A DNA stretch of 64,000 bases from positions 372,001-436,000 of the forward strand of contig NZ_JACHXO010000001.1 in the NCBI RefSeq assembly GCF_014192155.1. The letters are read 5' to 3'. The stretch comes from Roseateles terrae. Its GTDB lineage: Bacteria; Pseudomonadota; Gammaproteobacteria; Burkholderiales; Burkholderiaceae_C. The first letter of the stretch is position 1. The number at the start of each line of letters is the position of its first letter. The translations under genes were made by a program, and so were the position numbers. This document shows, in pieces, positions 24,830-34,500 of this stretch. The notes under the pieces were generated by a model. The model saw only the letters and a list, made by a program, of their open reading frames with translations. It had not been told where the DNA came from and did not search any database.

Positions 24830-25957
24830 TCATGGCAGTCCTGAGTCTGAGCCTGACGCCTGGGCTTGTGTGTCTTCGTCGGGAAGCGCGGCGCCACCCG
24901 CCAGCGCCTGTGTCTGCCACACCTCCTGCGTAGGATCAATGTCCCGGAAGGTCCTTGCCAACGCCCACTGGGCTTGCTGGCGCAGTGACGGATCGGCAAT
25001 GCGATGCACCAGATCCACCGCTTCCTGCGGCGACTGGCGGGCCAGTTCGTCCTGCGTCGCATGCTGGGCGATGGAGGCATCCAGGGCCGGACTGGCCCCT
25101 TGTGACCGGATCCACGTCCGCGCGGCCGAGCCATCCAGTGCCAGCCAGCGATTGAGCGACTCGGTTAGCAAGGGCCGACCGATGGCCGGGGGCAGGGTAC
25201 TGGCGAACACGGTGGCGGACCGGGCATCCTGATTCGCCCAGCGATCATTGACCACAGCCAGCAGATGGGTGCCACCAGCGGCCGGTCGAGTACCGTCACT
25301 CGGGCCTGATCCACTCTCCGCGGCGGCGCTCTCTCCAGCCGCAGCTTCAGCCCCAGCCGCAGCCGAGGCTGCCATCCGCTTCGCGGCCCAGAGGGCTGCC
25401 TGCGTCGGGGCGATGTCGGTCCAGCGCGCGACCGTTGCATCGGTCCATGCCCCGCGTAGCGAAGCCTCCAGACCGGGCGTCTCATCGAGCCCCTGGAGCA
25501 TCCCCTCAAACATCCTGCGCTGCCACAGCGGCTCCAGCAGAGGCTCCACCAGCGCCTGCGCCCAGGCCGGACGCCGTGCTGCCCACGCCAGTGCCTGCTG
25601 CCAGGCACGCTCGGGCGACGGGCCCAGCATCGCGGCAAGCTGTGCCTGCCATTTCTCCAATGAGGCGTCCACTGCGTCGGCATCGGCTGCAGGGCGGCTG
25701 AGTTCGGCCTGTGCGGTGGCTGCGGCCAGGTGGCGCCAGGGGTCTGGGGCTGCGGCACCGGCTGCATCGGCGGGTGGGGCCGTGGCGCTCTGCCAGTTCC
25801 CAATGACCCCTACCATCACCGTCAAGCAGAACGCTGTGAACACGGCCAGCACGCCGCGCAGACCCCGCCACCGTTTCGTGGCGTGCAGGCCCGGACGACC
25901 CGGTCGGTGCCGAGCGAGCGGGGTCATCGAGCCGTCGGTCGAAAAGGTCTGTCGCAT
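24830..25957 (-). CDS. Uncharacterised membrane-anchored helical-repeat protein
   Basis: 375 aa from the ATG at 25957, which has GAGGA five bases upstream; a start 12 bp earlier is weaker. One membrane segment lies at about residues 34-52 (VLAVFTAFCLTVMVGVIGNW), preceded by a basic stretch, so the bulk is predicted periplasmic. The remainder is Ala/Trp-rich with a recurring pattern (RWANQDARSATVFASTL, RWLALDGSAARTWIRS, ARQSPQEAVDLVHRI) spaced about 30-35 residues, suggesting TPR- or HEAT-like helical repeats. I do not recognise a family. It converges on zipA and shares its strand with the pectate lyase gene upstream. Confidence 0.75.
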   Translation of the reverse strand: MRQTFSTDGSMTPLARHRPGRPGLHATKRWRGLRGVLAVFTAFCLTVMVGVIGNWQSATAPPADAAGAAAPDPWRHLAAATAQAELSRPAADADAVDASLEKWQAQLAAMLGPSPERAWQQALAWAARRPAWAQALVEPLLEPLWQRRMFEGMLQGLDETPGLEASLRGAWTDATVARWTDIAPTQAALWAAKRMAASAAAGAEAAAGESAAAESGSGPSDGTRPAAGGTHLLAVVNDRWANQDARSATVFASTLPPAIGRPLLTESLNRWLALDGSAARTWIRSQGASPALDASIAQHATQDELARQSPQEAVDLVHRIADPSLRQQAQWALARTFRDIDPTQEVWQTQALAGGAALPDEDTQAQASGSDSGLP

Positions 25958-26004
25958 GGGTCCTCGCACGGTGGATGAGCCACCCCGGGGGGGGGCCTGC
26001 CAGG

Positions 26005-26028
26005 CACCCTCCCGAAGGCGGGTGCCCC
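26005..26028 (-). other. Stem-loop downstream of the pectate lyase gene
   Basis: GGCACCC (26005-26011) pairs with GGGTGCC (26022-26028), with an inner CC/GG pair around CGAA. It lies 8 bp beyond the pectate lyase stop. No T-run follows, so termination is uncertain. Confidence 0.45.
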
Positions 26029-26035
26029 CGGTGCC

Positions 26036-26899
26036 TCACTTGAAAATGCAGGCCCGCGCAATGTTGCTGCTGTTCGTGTCCTTGCCAGGCTCGCTGCCCT
26101 TGCCGGTGCCGACATAGGTGTCACACTTGGTCTTGGAGCCCGAATACACGAGGTCCGAAATCGTCGCCACGTCATACTTGCCGGAGATGCCGGACTTGCT
26201 GTCGTAGCTGCTGTTCACCCCCACCACCGCCACATTCACGGTGCCGATGCGCACGCCGGAGACGGTCACCTTGCGGGCGTACTGGGTGGAGCAATTGCCA
26301 CAGGAGCGGTAGAGCTTGCCCACGTTGTCCACGTAGAAGTCAGAGATGACCACCGTGCCGTCGCCGTTGTGCTGGAACACCTTGTCCGCGGCCTTGAAGG
26401 CGGCGCCGCCGGAAATGGTCAGCTTGCTGGTGACCCCACTGAGCTTGATGGCGGTGGCAGCGTCCTCGCCCACGTCGGCCCAGTAGACATTGGTGATGTT
26501 GCACTGGCCGTAGCAGTGCACGCCGTCCGCGCCGCCGGCGGCAAGGTTGGTGCCGCTGCCCAGCGATCCGTCCCCAATGACGACGTTCTTCACCGTGGCG
26601 CCGTTGTTCAGCTTGAACATCGGAATCTGGCTCTCGCTCTGGGTGCCCTTCATGTTGGAAGCGGTGCCCACCAGGCAGACCCACTTGCCATAGATGGCGG
26701 TGCCATCCCAGGTGGCGCCGGCGGCCACTTCAATCGTCGAGCTCACATTGACCTTGGTACAGCTCGGCACCGAGCGCACCCCAGGCGCGGCATGGGCCGG
26801 CGTGGCCAGGAACAGCGCCATCATGGCGATCAGGGCAATGAGGGCGGAGGCGGCATGCGGCAGCGCGCCGAACGACACACGTTCAATCAATCGGTTCAT
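26036..26899 (-). CDS. Pectate lyase, polysaccharide lyase family 3
   Basis: 287-aa secreted beta-helix enzyme that cleaves polygalacturonate by beta-elimination. Signal peptide at residues 1-37 (basic start, hydrophobic core, cleavage near PAHAA). PL3 hallmarks: GADGVHCYGQCNITNVYWAD, the EDAATAIKLSG stretch, ADKVFQHNGDGTVVISDFYV and VGKLYRSCGNC. The Asp/Arg-rich calcium and catalytic residues of the family fall in these blocks. AAGGGA precedes the ATG. This indicates contact with plant cell walls or plant debris. Monocistronic by context. Confidence 0.93.
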   Translation of the reverse strand: MNRLIERVSFGALPHAASALIALIAMMALFLATPAHAAPGVRSVPSCTKVNVSSTIEVAAGATWDGTAIYGKWVCLVGTASNMKGTQSESQIPMFKLNNGATVKNVVIGDGSLGSGTNLAAGGADGVHCYGQCNITNVYWADVGEDAATAIKLSGVTSKLTISGGAAFKAADKVFQHNGDGTVVISDFYVDNVGKLYRSCGNCSTQYARKVTVSGVRIGTVNVAVVGVNSSYDSKSGISGKYDVATISDLVYSGSKTKCDTYVGTGKGSEPGKDTNSSNIARACIFK

Positions 26900-27326
26900 G
26901 GTTTTCCCTTAAAAAGAGGATGAAGGTTCACCCGGGGAAACGGCTGGAGGGGCCACCGAGGTGGCGTCCGCATCCGATGCATCCGGTGCATCCGGCACAG
27001 CCGGTACAGCGGGTACATCAAGTACAGCGGGTCATCGCGAGGGGTCGTCAGGACCCGTCTCTCCGATTCATGAAGGCTGTCGGCCGCTGCTTCGTCCCGC
27101 GCAGGGGGGCGAGCAGGGTGAAAGAGGGTGGATCACGCGGTTGTACGGACCGGATCGCCGTCCGTGTGCCCTTGTGATCGGTTGCGTCTGGCGTTGTCTC
27201 CCTGGGCCAGCCCATTGTGGGGATACCGGTACCGTGGAGCTACTGTAAGAGCTTGCAGGGGAGCGGGAATTGCCAGAGGAGGGCAGCCGGTGCAGCCAGC
27301 ACCGGCCGTGATGGAGCCCTTGACCC
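26900..27326. other. Gap between pectate lyase and Ku genes
   Basis: 427 bp between divergent genes. Apart from the 9-bp tandem repeat at 26970-27032 I see no feature; open frames through the repeat would give only Ala/Ser/Gly/Thr tripeptides and have no start context. Confidence 0.4.
26970..27032. repeat. Degenerate 9-bp tandem repeat, seven units
   Basis: Units run GCATCCGAT, GCATCCGGT, GCATCCGGC, ACAGCCGGT, ACAGCGGGT, ACATCAAGT, ACAGCGGGT. It is intergenic and resembles in unit length the repeats at 57514-57540 and 60997-61059. Confidence 0.8.
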
Positions 27327-28433
27327 ATGCCTACCTCCCGTGCCCGAACCTCGTCGGACAGCAAGACGACCCAGACGTCCAAAGCCCCCAGGACCACCGC
27401 CAGACAAGGCGGCGCCGCCGATGCAGCGAAGGACGATGACGCGACACCGAGCCAGCGCGCGAAAGGGAAGGCCGCGCCAGGCGCTGCGAGGCGTGGAAGG
27501 TCCGTGGCGTCCAAGTCCGCGGCCCCATCCAGGTCAGCGGGGACAGGCACCAAGGGCCGATCGCCTCGTTCCTCGAAATCCTCCGCTTCAGCCACCGCGC
27601 CGGACGCCGCACCCGCCCCCCGACGGGCCATCTGGAAAGGCGCCATCAGCTTTGGCCTGGTGCATGTGCCGGTGGCGCTGTACCCCGCCACCCGGGATGA
27701 GTCGGTGGACTTCGACTGGCTGGACAAGCGCACCCTCGACCCCGTCGGCTACAAGCGCATCAACAAGCGCACCGGCCGGGAGATCGACAAGGAGCAGATC
27801 GTCAAAGGGGTGAAGCAGGAGAACGGGGATTACGTCGTGCTGAGCGATGACGAGATCCGCCAGGCTTATCCGGCCACCACACAGACCATCGCCATCGAGA
27901 CCTTTGTGCCGGCGGACCAGATCTCCTTTGTGTATCTGGAACGGCCGTATTACCTCGCCCCGGTCGGCAAGACCGCCAAGGTGTATGCACTGCTGCGGGA
28001 GGCGATGTCGCAGGCCGGGTTGATCGCGGTGGCGCGGCTGGTCATCCACAGCAAGGAGCATCTGGCCGCGCTGCTGCCTGCCGGGCCCTGCCTCATGGTC
28101 GGCCTGATGCGCTGGGCCAGCGAAATCCGCCCCGCCGAAGACCTGGACCTGCCGGCGGAAGGGGTCAATGCCAACGGCATCAAGCCGAATGAGCTGAAGA
28201 TGGCCCGACAACTGATCGAGGAGATGACCGCGGACTTTGAGCCGCACCACTATCAGGACGAGTTCGCCGTCGCCATCCGAACCCTCATCGACCGCAAGGT
28301 CAAGGCCGGGGAAGCGCAGTCGGTGGAGCCGCTGGAAGAAGCGCCGGCAGAGGCCTCGGGCAACGTGGTGGATCTGACTGATCTGCTCAAGCGCAGCCTG
28401 GGCGGCGGCCGCAAGCCTGCCAAGCGGGCCTGA
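27327..28433 (+). CDS. ku: Ku, non-homologous end-joining protein
   Basis: Homodimeric DNA-end-binding protein, 368 aa. The Ku core starts at residue 101 (AIWKGAISFGLVHVPVALYP) and runs to about residue 340, with LIEEMTADFEPHHYQDEF typical of bacterial Ku. The first 100 residues are a Ser/Ala/Lys/Arg/Thr-rich extension absent from most Ku proteins, which more often carry a basic tail at the C-terminus. It recruits LigD to breaks. The ligD gene follows on the same strand after 118 bp. Confidence 0.95.
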   Translation: MPTSRARTSSDSKTTQTSKAPRTTARQGGAADAAKDDDATPSQRAKGKAAPGAARRGRSVASKSAAPSRSAGTGTKGRSPRSSKSSASATAPDAAPAPRRAIWKGAISFGLVHVPVALYPATRDESVDFDWLDKRTLDPVGYKRINKRTGREIDKEQIVKGVKQENGDYVVLSDDEIRQAYPATTQTIAIETFVPADQISFVYLERPYYLAPVGKTAKVYALLREAMSQAGLIAVARLVIHSKEHLAALLPAGPCLMVGLMRWASEIRPAEDLDLPAEGVNANGIKPNELKMARQLIEEMTADFEPHHYQDEFAVAIRTLIDRKVKAGEAQSVEPLEEAPAEASGNVVDLTDLLKRSLGGGRKPAKRA

Positions 28434-28551
28434 ACGGCGCGCCCGAGCCGCCTGGCGCCCGGGTGGGTCGACGCAGGTGCCTTCGCCACGGGCGCGCCAT
28501 TTGCTGCGCAGTCAGCGTCACCCGACCCGATTGCACCCAGGGATCTGACCT

Positions 28552-31491
28552 ATGCCATCACGCGCCCAACCTGCGGCCGAAGCGCCGCTCAGCCGCTACA
28601 TCTCCAAGCGCAACTTCGAAAGTACCGCCGAGCCCAAGGGCCAGGTGGTGCGCCGCAAGGGGCAGCAGCCGCTCAGTTTCGTCATCCAGAAGCATTGGGC
28701 CAGCCATCTGCATTACGACTTCCGGCTGGAACTGGACGGCGTGCTGCTGAGCTGGGCGGTGCCCAAGGGGCCGTCCTACGACCCGCGCCAGCGGCGCATG
28801 GCGGTGCAGGTGGAGGATCATCCGGTGGCGTATGGGAGCTTCGAAGGCACCATCCCGCCCAAGCAGTACGGCGCCGGGGAGGTGATCATCTGGGACAACG
28901 GCACCTGGGAGCCAGTGGGCGAAGCCCATGCGGGACTCAAGGCCGGGAAGCTGGTATTCCGGCTGCACGGGCAGAAGCTGGCGGGGCTGTGGCAACTGGT
29001 GCGCACGTCGAAGGACGATGCCAAACGCGCGCAGTGGCTGCTGATCAAGAAGCATGACCCCTGGGAACGGTCCCACGACGACTACGACGTGACGATGGAA
29101 CTGCCGGACAGCGTGGTGGCGCAGCCGCTCGGGCTGCTGGAAGTGCGCGAACCGAAGGAAGGGGGGACGTCCCTGCCTGCCTCCGCCGTGCCGGAAGGCG
29201 ATGGTGCGAAGGGCCAGGCGCGGTCCACGAAGTCCGCCAAGTCTGCCAAGTCCACCAATGGCAACGGCTCGGCGCGGGCCGCCAAGGCATCGGCCGGGAC
29301 TGGTTCGGCCGCGACAACGTCCGCCGCGGTTACAGACGGCGATGGGGAGGATGCCGCTGCGCCTGACCTCTCCAAGGCGCGCAAGACCCGTCCACCGACC
29401 GAGCTCACGCCGCAGCTCGCCACGCTGGTCACGAGCACGCCACCCGGCGACTGGATCAGCGAAGCCAAGCTGGATGGCTACCGCCTGCTGACTCGCATCA
29501 CCAAAGGCCGGGTGCAGCTGATCACCCGCGGCGGTCACGACTGGTCCGACCGGATGCCGACGCTGGTGAAGGCCCTTGAGGGCCTGGATCTGGAGTCCGC
29601 CTGGCTGGACGGGGAAGTGGTGGTGCTCGGCCCCGAAGGCGCCCCGGAGTTCAACCGGCTGCAAAACGCCATCGGTCGCTCCGGACGGGCCGGACGCGGC
29701 GGGCCGGGTGAGAAGGACATCGTGTATTTCCTGTTCGATGTGCCCTACCTGCAAGGCTACGACCTGCGGGAGGTGCCGCTGCGGGAACGCCGCCGAGCCT
29801 TGCAGGCGCTGCTGGCCGACCAGCCCGACGAGCATGTGCGCTTCAGCGAAGCGCTGGATGCGCCGCCGGACCAGATGCTGACGGCTGCCTGCCAGATGCG
29901 GCTGGAGGGTCTGATCCTCAAGCGCCCGGATGCGCCGTATGTGTCCGCCCGCAGCGACACCTGGGTCAAGCTGAAGTGCCAGCTGCGGCAGGAATTCGTG
30001 GTGGTGGGCTTCACGCCGCGCAGTGACGCGCCCAATGGCCTGGGCAGTCTGTTGCTGGCGGTGCGGGACGCGCAGGGCAACGGCGACGGCAGCGGCGACG
30101 GCAAGGGCGCCGGCTGGCGGTATGCCGGCCGGGTGGGGACGGGCTGGTCACTGGCGCAGGGCGGGGTGCTGCGCAAGCAGTTGAACGCACTGGAGACCGA
30201 CCAGCCACATTTCACTGCGGAGGACATCAAGCGCAGCCACTGGACCCGTCGCCCGGGTGGCGACGAGCACTGGGTGCGACCGGAGATGGTGGTGGAGGTG
30301 GCGTTTGCGGAATGGACGCCGGACGGACATATCCGGCATGCCGCCTTCCAGGGCGTGAGAGAAGACAAACCCGCGGAGGAGATCGGGATGGAAGCGGCCA
30401 AAGCACCGAATGAAGTGTCCGGCTCGCCTGACGCGTCGGGCAAGGGACGAAAGAAGGCATCGGCTTCGGCCGGTGCGTCGCCTGGCGGCAAGTCGCCGAC
30501 CAAGGCGGCCGCCAAAGGAGCCACCAAGGGAGCCACCAAGGCGTCATCCAACGCTTCCAGCTCGGCATCGAGCCAAGTCGCCGCGAAGGCCCAATCAGAC
30601 ACCGGCCGCAACGCCAAGCCTGCCGCCGCCCAGCGCGCTCGGGCGACGTCCGCCGCCAGCAGCCAGCTCCGCATCACCCACCCCGACCGCGTCATCGACG
30701 AAGCGTCTGGCACCACCAAGATCGAGCTGGTGCGCTTCTATGAAAGCGTGGCCGACTGGTTGATGCCCCACCTAGAACAGCGCCCGCTCGCCCTGGTCCG
30801 CGCTCCCGAAGGTGTCGGTGGTGAGCTGTTCTTCCAGAAACATGTGGAAGGCAACGACCTGATCGTCGTGCGCAACATGGCGGAGGTGCTGGCCTTCACC
30901 CAGCTCAACACCATCGAACTGCACACCTGGAACAGCCGGTCGGACAAGCTCGACAAACCCGATCGCATCGTCTTTGACCTGGACCCTGGCGAGGGCGTGG
31001 CGTTCGCTCAGGTGAAGGAAGGGGCGCAACTGGTGCGCGCATTGCTGGAAGAGCTCAGCCTGAAGTCCTGGCTGAAGACCAGCGGCGGCAAGGGCCTGCA
31101 TGTGGTGGTGCCGCTGACCCGACGCGCGGACCACGAGACCTGCAAGGCCTTCAGCCGCGCCGTCGTCGAGCATCTGGCCGCCACTCTGCCCAAGCGCTTC
31201 TCCGCCAAGAGCGGCCCGCGCAACCGGGTCGGCAAGATCTTTGTGGACTACCTGCGCAATGGGGAAGGACAGACCACCGCATCCGCCTTCTCAGTGCGGG
31301 CGCGGCCGGGGCTCGGGGTGTCGATGCCCATCGCCTGGGACGACCTCGCTGACCTCAAGGGCGGCGACCAATGGAAGGTGCGGGACGCCCGGGACCATTT
31401 GAGCTTTGTGAAGCAGGATCCGTGGGCCGACTATTGGACCTGCCGTCAGACGCTCACCGCTGGCCAGAAGATGCTTGCAGCGGACGACTGA
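28552..31491 (+). CDS. ligD: Multifunctional ATP-dependent DNA ligase LigD
   Basis: 979-aa three-domain NHEJ enzyme. Order: 3'-phosphoesterase (about 15-175, with KHWASHLHYDFRLELDG), ligase (about 285-590, adenylated Lys306 in EAKLDGYR), and primase-polymerase (about 705-975, ITHPDRVID with catalytic FDLDPGEG). This PE-LIG-POL order is as in Pseudomonas aeruginosa LigD (about 840 aa). The extra length is in two Ala/Lys/Ser/Thr-rich linkers at about 200-280 and 610-700. Works with the Ku gene just upstream in template-poor break repair. Confidence 0.97.
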   Translation: MPSRAQPAAEAPLSRYISKRNFESTAEPKGQVVRRKGQQPLSFVIQKHWASHLHYDFRLELDGVLLSWAVPKGPSYDPRQRRMAVQVEDHPVAYGSFEGTIPPKQYGAGEVIIWDNGTWEPVGEAHAGLKAGKLVFRLHGQKLAGLWQLVRTSKDDAKRAQWLLIKKHDPWERSHDDYDVTMELPDSVVAQPLGLLEVREPKEGGTSLPASAVPEGDGAKGQARSTKSAKSAKSTNGNGSARAAKASAGTGSAATTSAAVTDGDGEDAAAPDLSKARKTRPPTELTPQLATLVTSTPPGDWISEAKLDGYRLLTRITKGRVQLITRGGHDWSDRMPTLVKALEGLDLESAWLDGEVVVLGPEGAPEFNRLQNAIGRSGRAGRGGPGEKDIVYFLFDVPYLQGYDLREVPLRERRRALQALLADQPDEHVRFSEALDAPPDQMLTAACQMRLEGLILKRPDAPYVSARSDTWVKLKCQLRQEFVVVGFTPRSDAPNGLGSLLLAVRDAQGNGDGSGDGKGAGWRYAGRVGTGWSLAQGGVLRKQLNALETDQPHFTAEDIKRSHWTRRPGGDEHWVRPEMVVEVAFAEWTPDGHIRHAAFQGVREDKPAEEIGMEAAKAPNEVSGSPDASGKGRKKASASAGASPGGKSPTKAAAKGATKGATKASSNASSSASSQVAAKAQSDTGRNAKPAAAQRARATSAASSQLRITHPDRVIDEASGTTKIELVRFYESVADWLMPHLEQRPLALVRAPEGVGGELFFQKHVEGNDLIVVRNMAEVLAFTQLNTIELHTWNSRSDKLDKPDRIVFDLDPGEGVAFAQVKEGAQLVRALLEELSLKSWLKTSGGKGLHVVVPLTRRADHETCKAFSRAVVEHLAATLPKRFSAKSGPRNRVGKIFVDYLRNGEGQTTASAFSVRARPGLGVSMPIAWDDLADLKGGDQWKVRDARDHLSFVKQDPWADYWTCRQTLTAGQKMLAADD

Positions 31492-31513
31492 GCGCGGAAC
31501 CGGTGCCGCAAAC

Positions 31514-31533
31514 GCCCGGATGTCGCCGGGCGC
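31514..31533. other. Hairpin in the convergent ligD / kinase gap
   Basis: GCCCGG and CCGGGC stems around a short loop, between the ligD stop and the kinase stop. No T-run on either side; a weak bidirectional terminator at best. Confidence 0.3.
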
Positions 31534-31543
31534 CGCGAACTGC

Positions 31544-34500
31544 TCACTGCAGCGCTGCAATCGTCCTGAGCAGGGTATCCGGATCGGCCGGCTTCACCAC
31601 GTGCGCATCGAAGCCGGCCTTCAGGGCCCGCTCCCGATCTTCCTGCCGCCCATACCCGGTCAGGGCGACCAGCCGTAGCGTCGCCCACGCCGGCTGCGAA
31701 CGGATCTGCTGTGCCAGTTCGTAGCCGCTCATGCCGGGCAGACCGATGTCGAGCAGGGCCAGATCCGGCACCGCCTTTGCCAGCTGCCGCAGGGCATCAG
31801 CCCCGCTGTGCACCTGCGCCACCTGATGGCCTTCCATCGACAAAATCATCGCCAGGGAGGCCGCTGCGTCTTCGTTGTCGTCCACCACCAGGATGCGTCG
31901 GGGCGCGCCGGTCGGCAACGCCACCGGGGACAGCTCCGCCGCGTCCTCCGCCAGGAGGGGCAGCCGCAATTCAAAGCGGGCGCCCCGTCCCGGACCTTCG
32001 CTGAAAGCCGCCACCGAGCCCTGATGCATCTCAGCCAGCCGCCGCACCAGCGACAGGCCGATGCCCAGCCCGCCTTGCGACCGGTCGAGGGCACGCTCGC
32101 CCTGCACAAACAGATTGAAGATCTGCGGCTGGAGCTCCGCAGGGATGCCGATGCCGTTGTCCGTCACCGTGATGACGGCCTGCCCGCGCTGCGGATCTTC
32201 CTCCAGGCTCAGATGGATCAAACCCTCCGGGTCGGTGTACTTGGCGGCATTGGTGAGCAGATTGGCCACGCACTGCACCAGCCGCGCCTGATCGCCGCGC
32301 ACCCGCAGCGGCCGCCCGCTGGTCATCGAGAACTGATGCCGACGCTCGCGCATCAGCGGCTCCACCGTCTCCACCGCCTGGGCCAGCACATCCACCAGCG
32401 CCACCGGGCTGAGCCGCAGCTGCACCCGTCCCTGGGTGATGCGGGAGATGTCCAGCAGGTCATCCACCAGCCGGGTGAGCGTGCCCACCTGACGCTGGAT
32501 GATGCTCACCATGCGACGCGGCCGTTCGTCCGGCAGCTCCAGTCGGGTCAGCACGTCGCTGGCACTGCGGATGGGCGCCATCGGATTGCGCAGCTCGTGG
32601 GCCAGCATCGCCAGGAACTGGTCCTTCTGCCGGTCTGCCGCTTCCAGGTGCTGGCGGGCCTGGACATGCGAAGAAATCTCCCGGAAGTAACACACGACCC
32701 CCAGCCCGCCTTCGGCCAGCGGAATGCGGTGGATCTGCCAGTCATAGGCTTCCAGCCGGCCGTGATCGCTGCGCTGGGCAATGAACTCCGGCGAATGGAA
32801 ACTGTTGCCCGTGTGCAGGGTGGTCCAGAAGCTCTCGCTGATGTCGGTTGCCAGCGCTTCGCCCCACTGACGATGCAGCATGGCTTCGAAGTCGCCGCCC
32901 GCCGCATCCTCCGGTCGGCTGAAGGTGGCACGGGCCGCCGGATTGGCATCGCGCAGATGCAGGCGTCCGTCCACTTCATGCACCAGAAAGACGCCGATGG
33001 GCGCCGCATACAGCAGGGTCTCGAACTGCGCATTGCGGCGGCGCGTTGCAGCATCGGAGGTCTGGCGCATGTGGCGCAGCTCCAGCAGCGCGCCCAGCCG
33101 CGCCAGCAGCTCGCGGGCGGAGAACGGCTTGATCAGGTAGTCGTCCGCGCCGGCGTCCAGGCCTTCGATGCGGGATTCCTCACCGGCGCGGGCCGACAGC
33201 AGCACCACTGGCGTCAGCCGCAGCGCGTCGTCGTCGCGGATGGCCGCGAGCAGGCCCATGCCGTCCAGGCGGGGCATCATCACGTCGGTCAGGATCAGGT
33301 CCGGCGGCTGGCGGCGGGCCGCCTCCAGCGCGGCCCGACCGTCCGGCACGGCCTCGACGTCGTAGTAGGGGGCCAGCAGCTCGCGCACATAGCCGCGCAT
33401 GTCGGCGTTGTCATCGGCCAGCAGGATGCGGGCGCCGAAGGTGTTGGCAAATCGCCGGTCGGTGGATGCCAGGGGGGGCGGGGCCAGGACGTCAGGGGCC
33501 AGTGCCGGCTCCGCATCAGGCAGCCAGCGCATCGCCTCATCCACAAAAGCCCGTGCGGCCGAACTGCGGGCCATGCGGCTGGGCTGGCGGCCCCGCTGCT
33601 GGTCGGGCGGCACATGGGCTTCACCCAGGGGCACCGTCAGCCGGAAGGTCGTGCCCTGCTGCGGCGCGCTGCTCGCTTCGATTCGGCCACCGTGCAGTTG
33701 CACCAGCTCCTGCACCAGCGCCAGGCCAATGCCGGAGCCCTCATGGGTACGGCCTTCCACGCCGGCAATCCGGTGGAAACGCTCGAACAGCCGCGGCAAC
33801 TCGTCGTCGGCGATGCCCACGCCGGTGTCGGCGACGGTCATCCAGACGTGGTTCTCGTCCTGGCCCATGCGCAGCGTCACGCCGCCGGCCAGGGTGAACT
33901 TGAACGCGTTGGAGAGCAGGTTCAGGACGATCTTCTCCCACATGTCCCGGTCCACCATCACCGGCTCGGACATCGGCGGACAGTCCACCTCAAAGCGCAG
34001 CCCGGCTTTTTCCATCGCGGAGCGGAAGGTGCTCGCGATATCACGGGTGAGGGCGGCCAGATCGACCGGCTCGAAGTAGGCCTGGGCACGGCCGGCCTCC
34101 AGGCGGGAGAAATCCAGCAGCGCATTGACCAGACGCTGCAGCCGGTTGGCATTGCGCAGGATCAGCGAGAGCCGCTGGCGCTGCACCTCGGTGAGATCGC
34201 CGCCGACCATCAGCTCCTCCAGCGGGCCCAGCATCAGGGTCAGCGGAGTCCGGAACTCGTGGCTGACGTTGGAGAAGAAGGCGGTCTTGGCCCGGTCCAG
34301 TTCTGCCAGGGCCTCCGCCCGTCGGCGCTCTTCCTCGTACGCCTGCGCGTCGGTCAGCGCCGCGGACAGCTGACCGGCCACCAGGTTCAGGAAGCTTCGA
34401 TACCCCTCATCCAGCGGACGGCGCGGGCTGCATCCCACCATCAGGAAACCGGTCAGCTCTGCACCGGAGCCCTTGAGCGGCAGCAACAGGCCCTGGCGCA

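Noticed and set aside
26961-27248. Small Ala/Ser/Gly repeat protein through the 9-bp repeat
   Set aside because: The open frame is a by-product of a 9-bp period; there is no ribosome-binding site and no plausible C-terminus.
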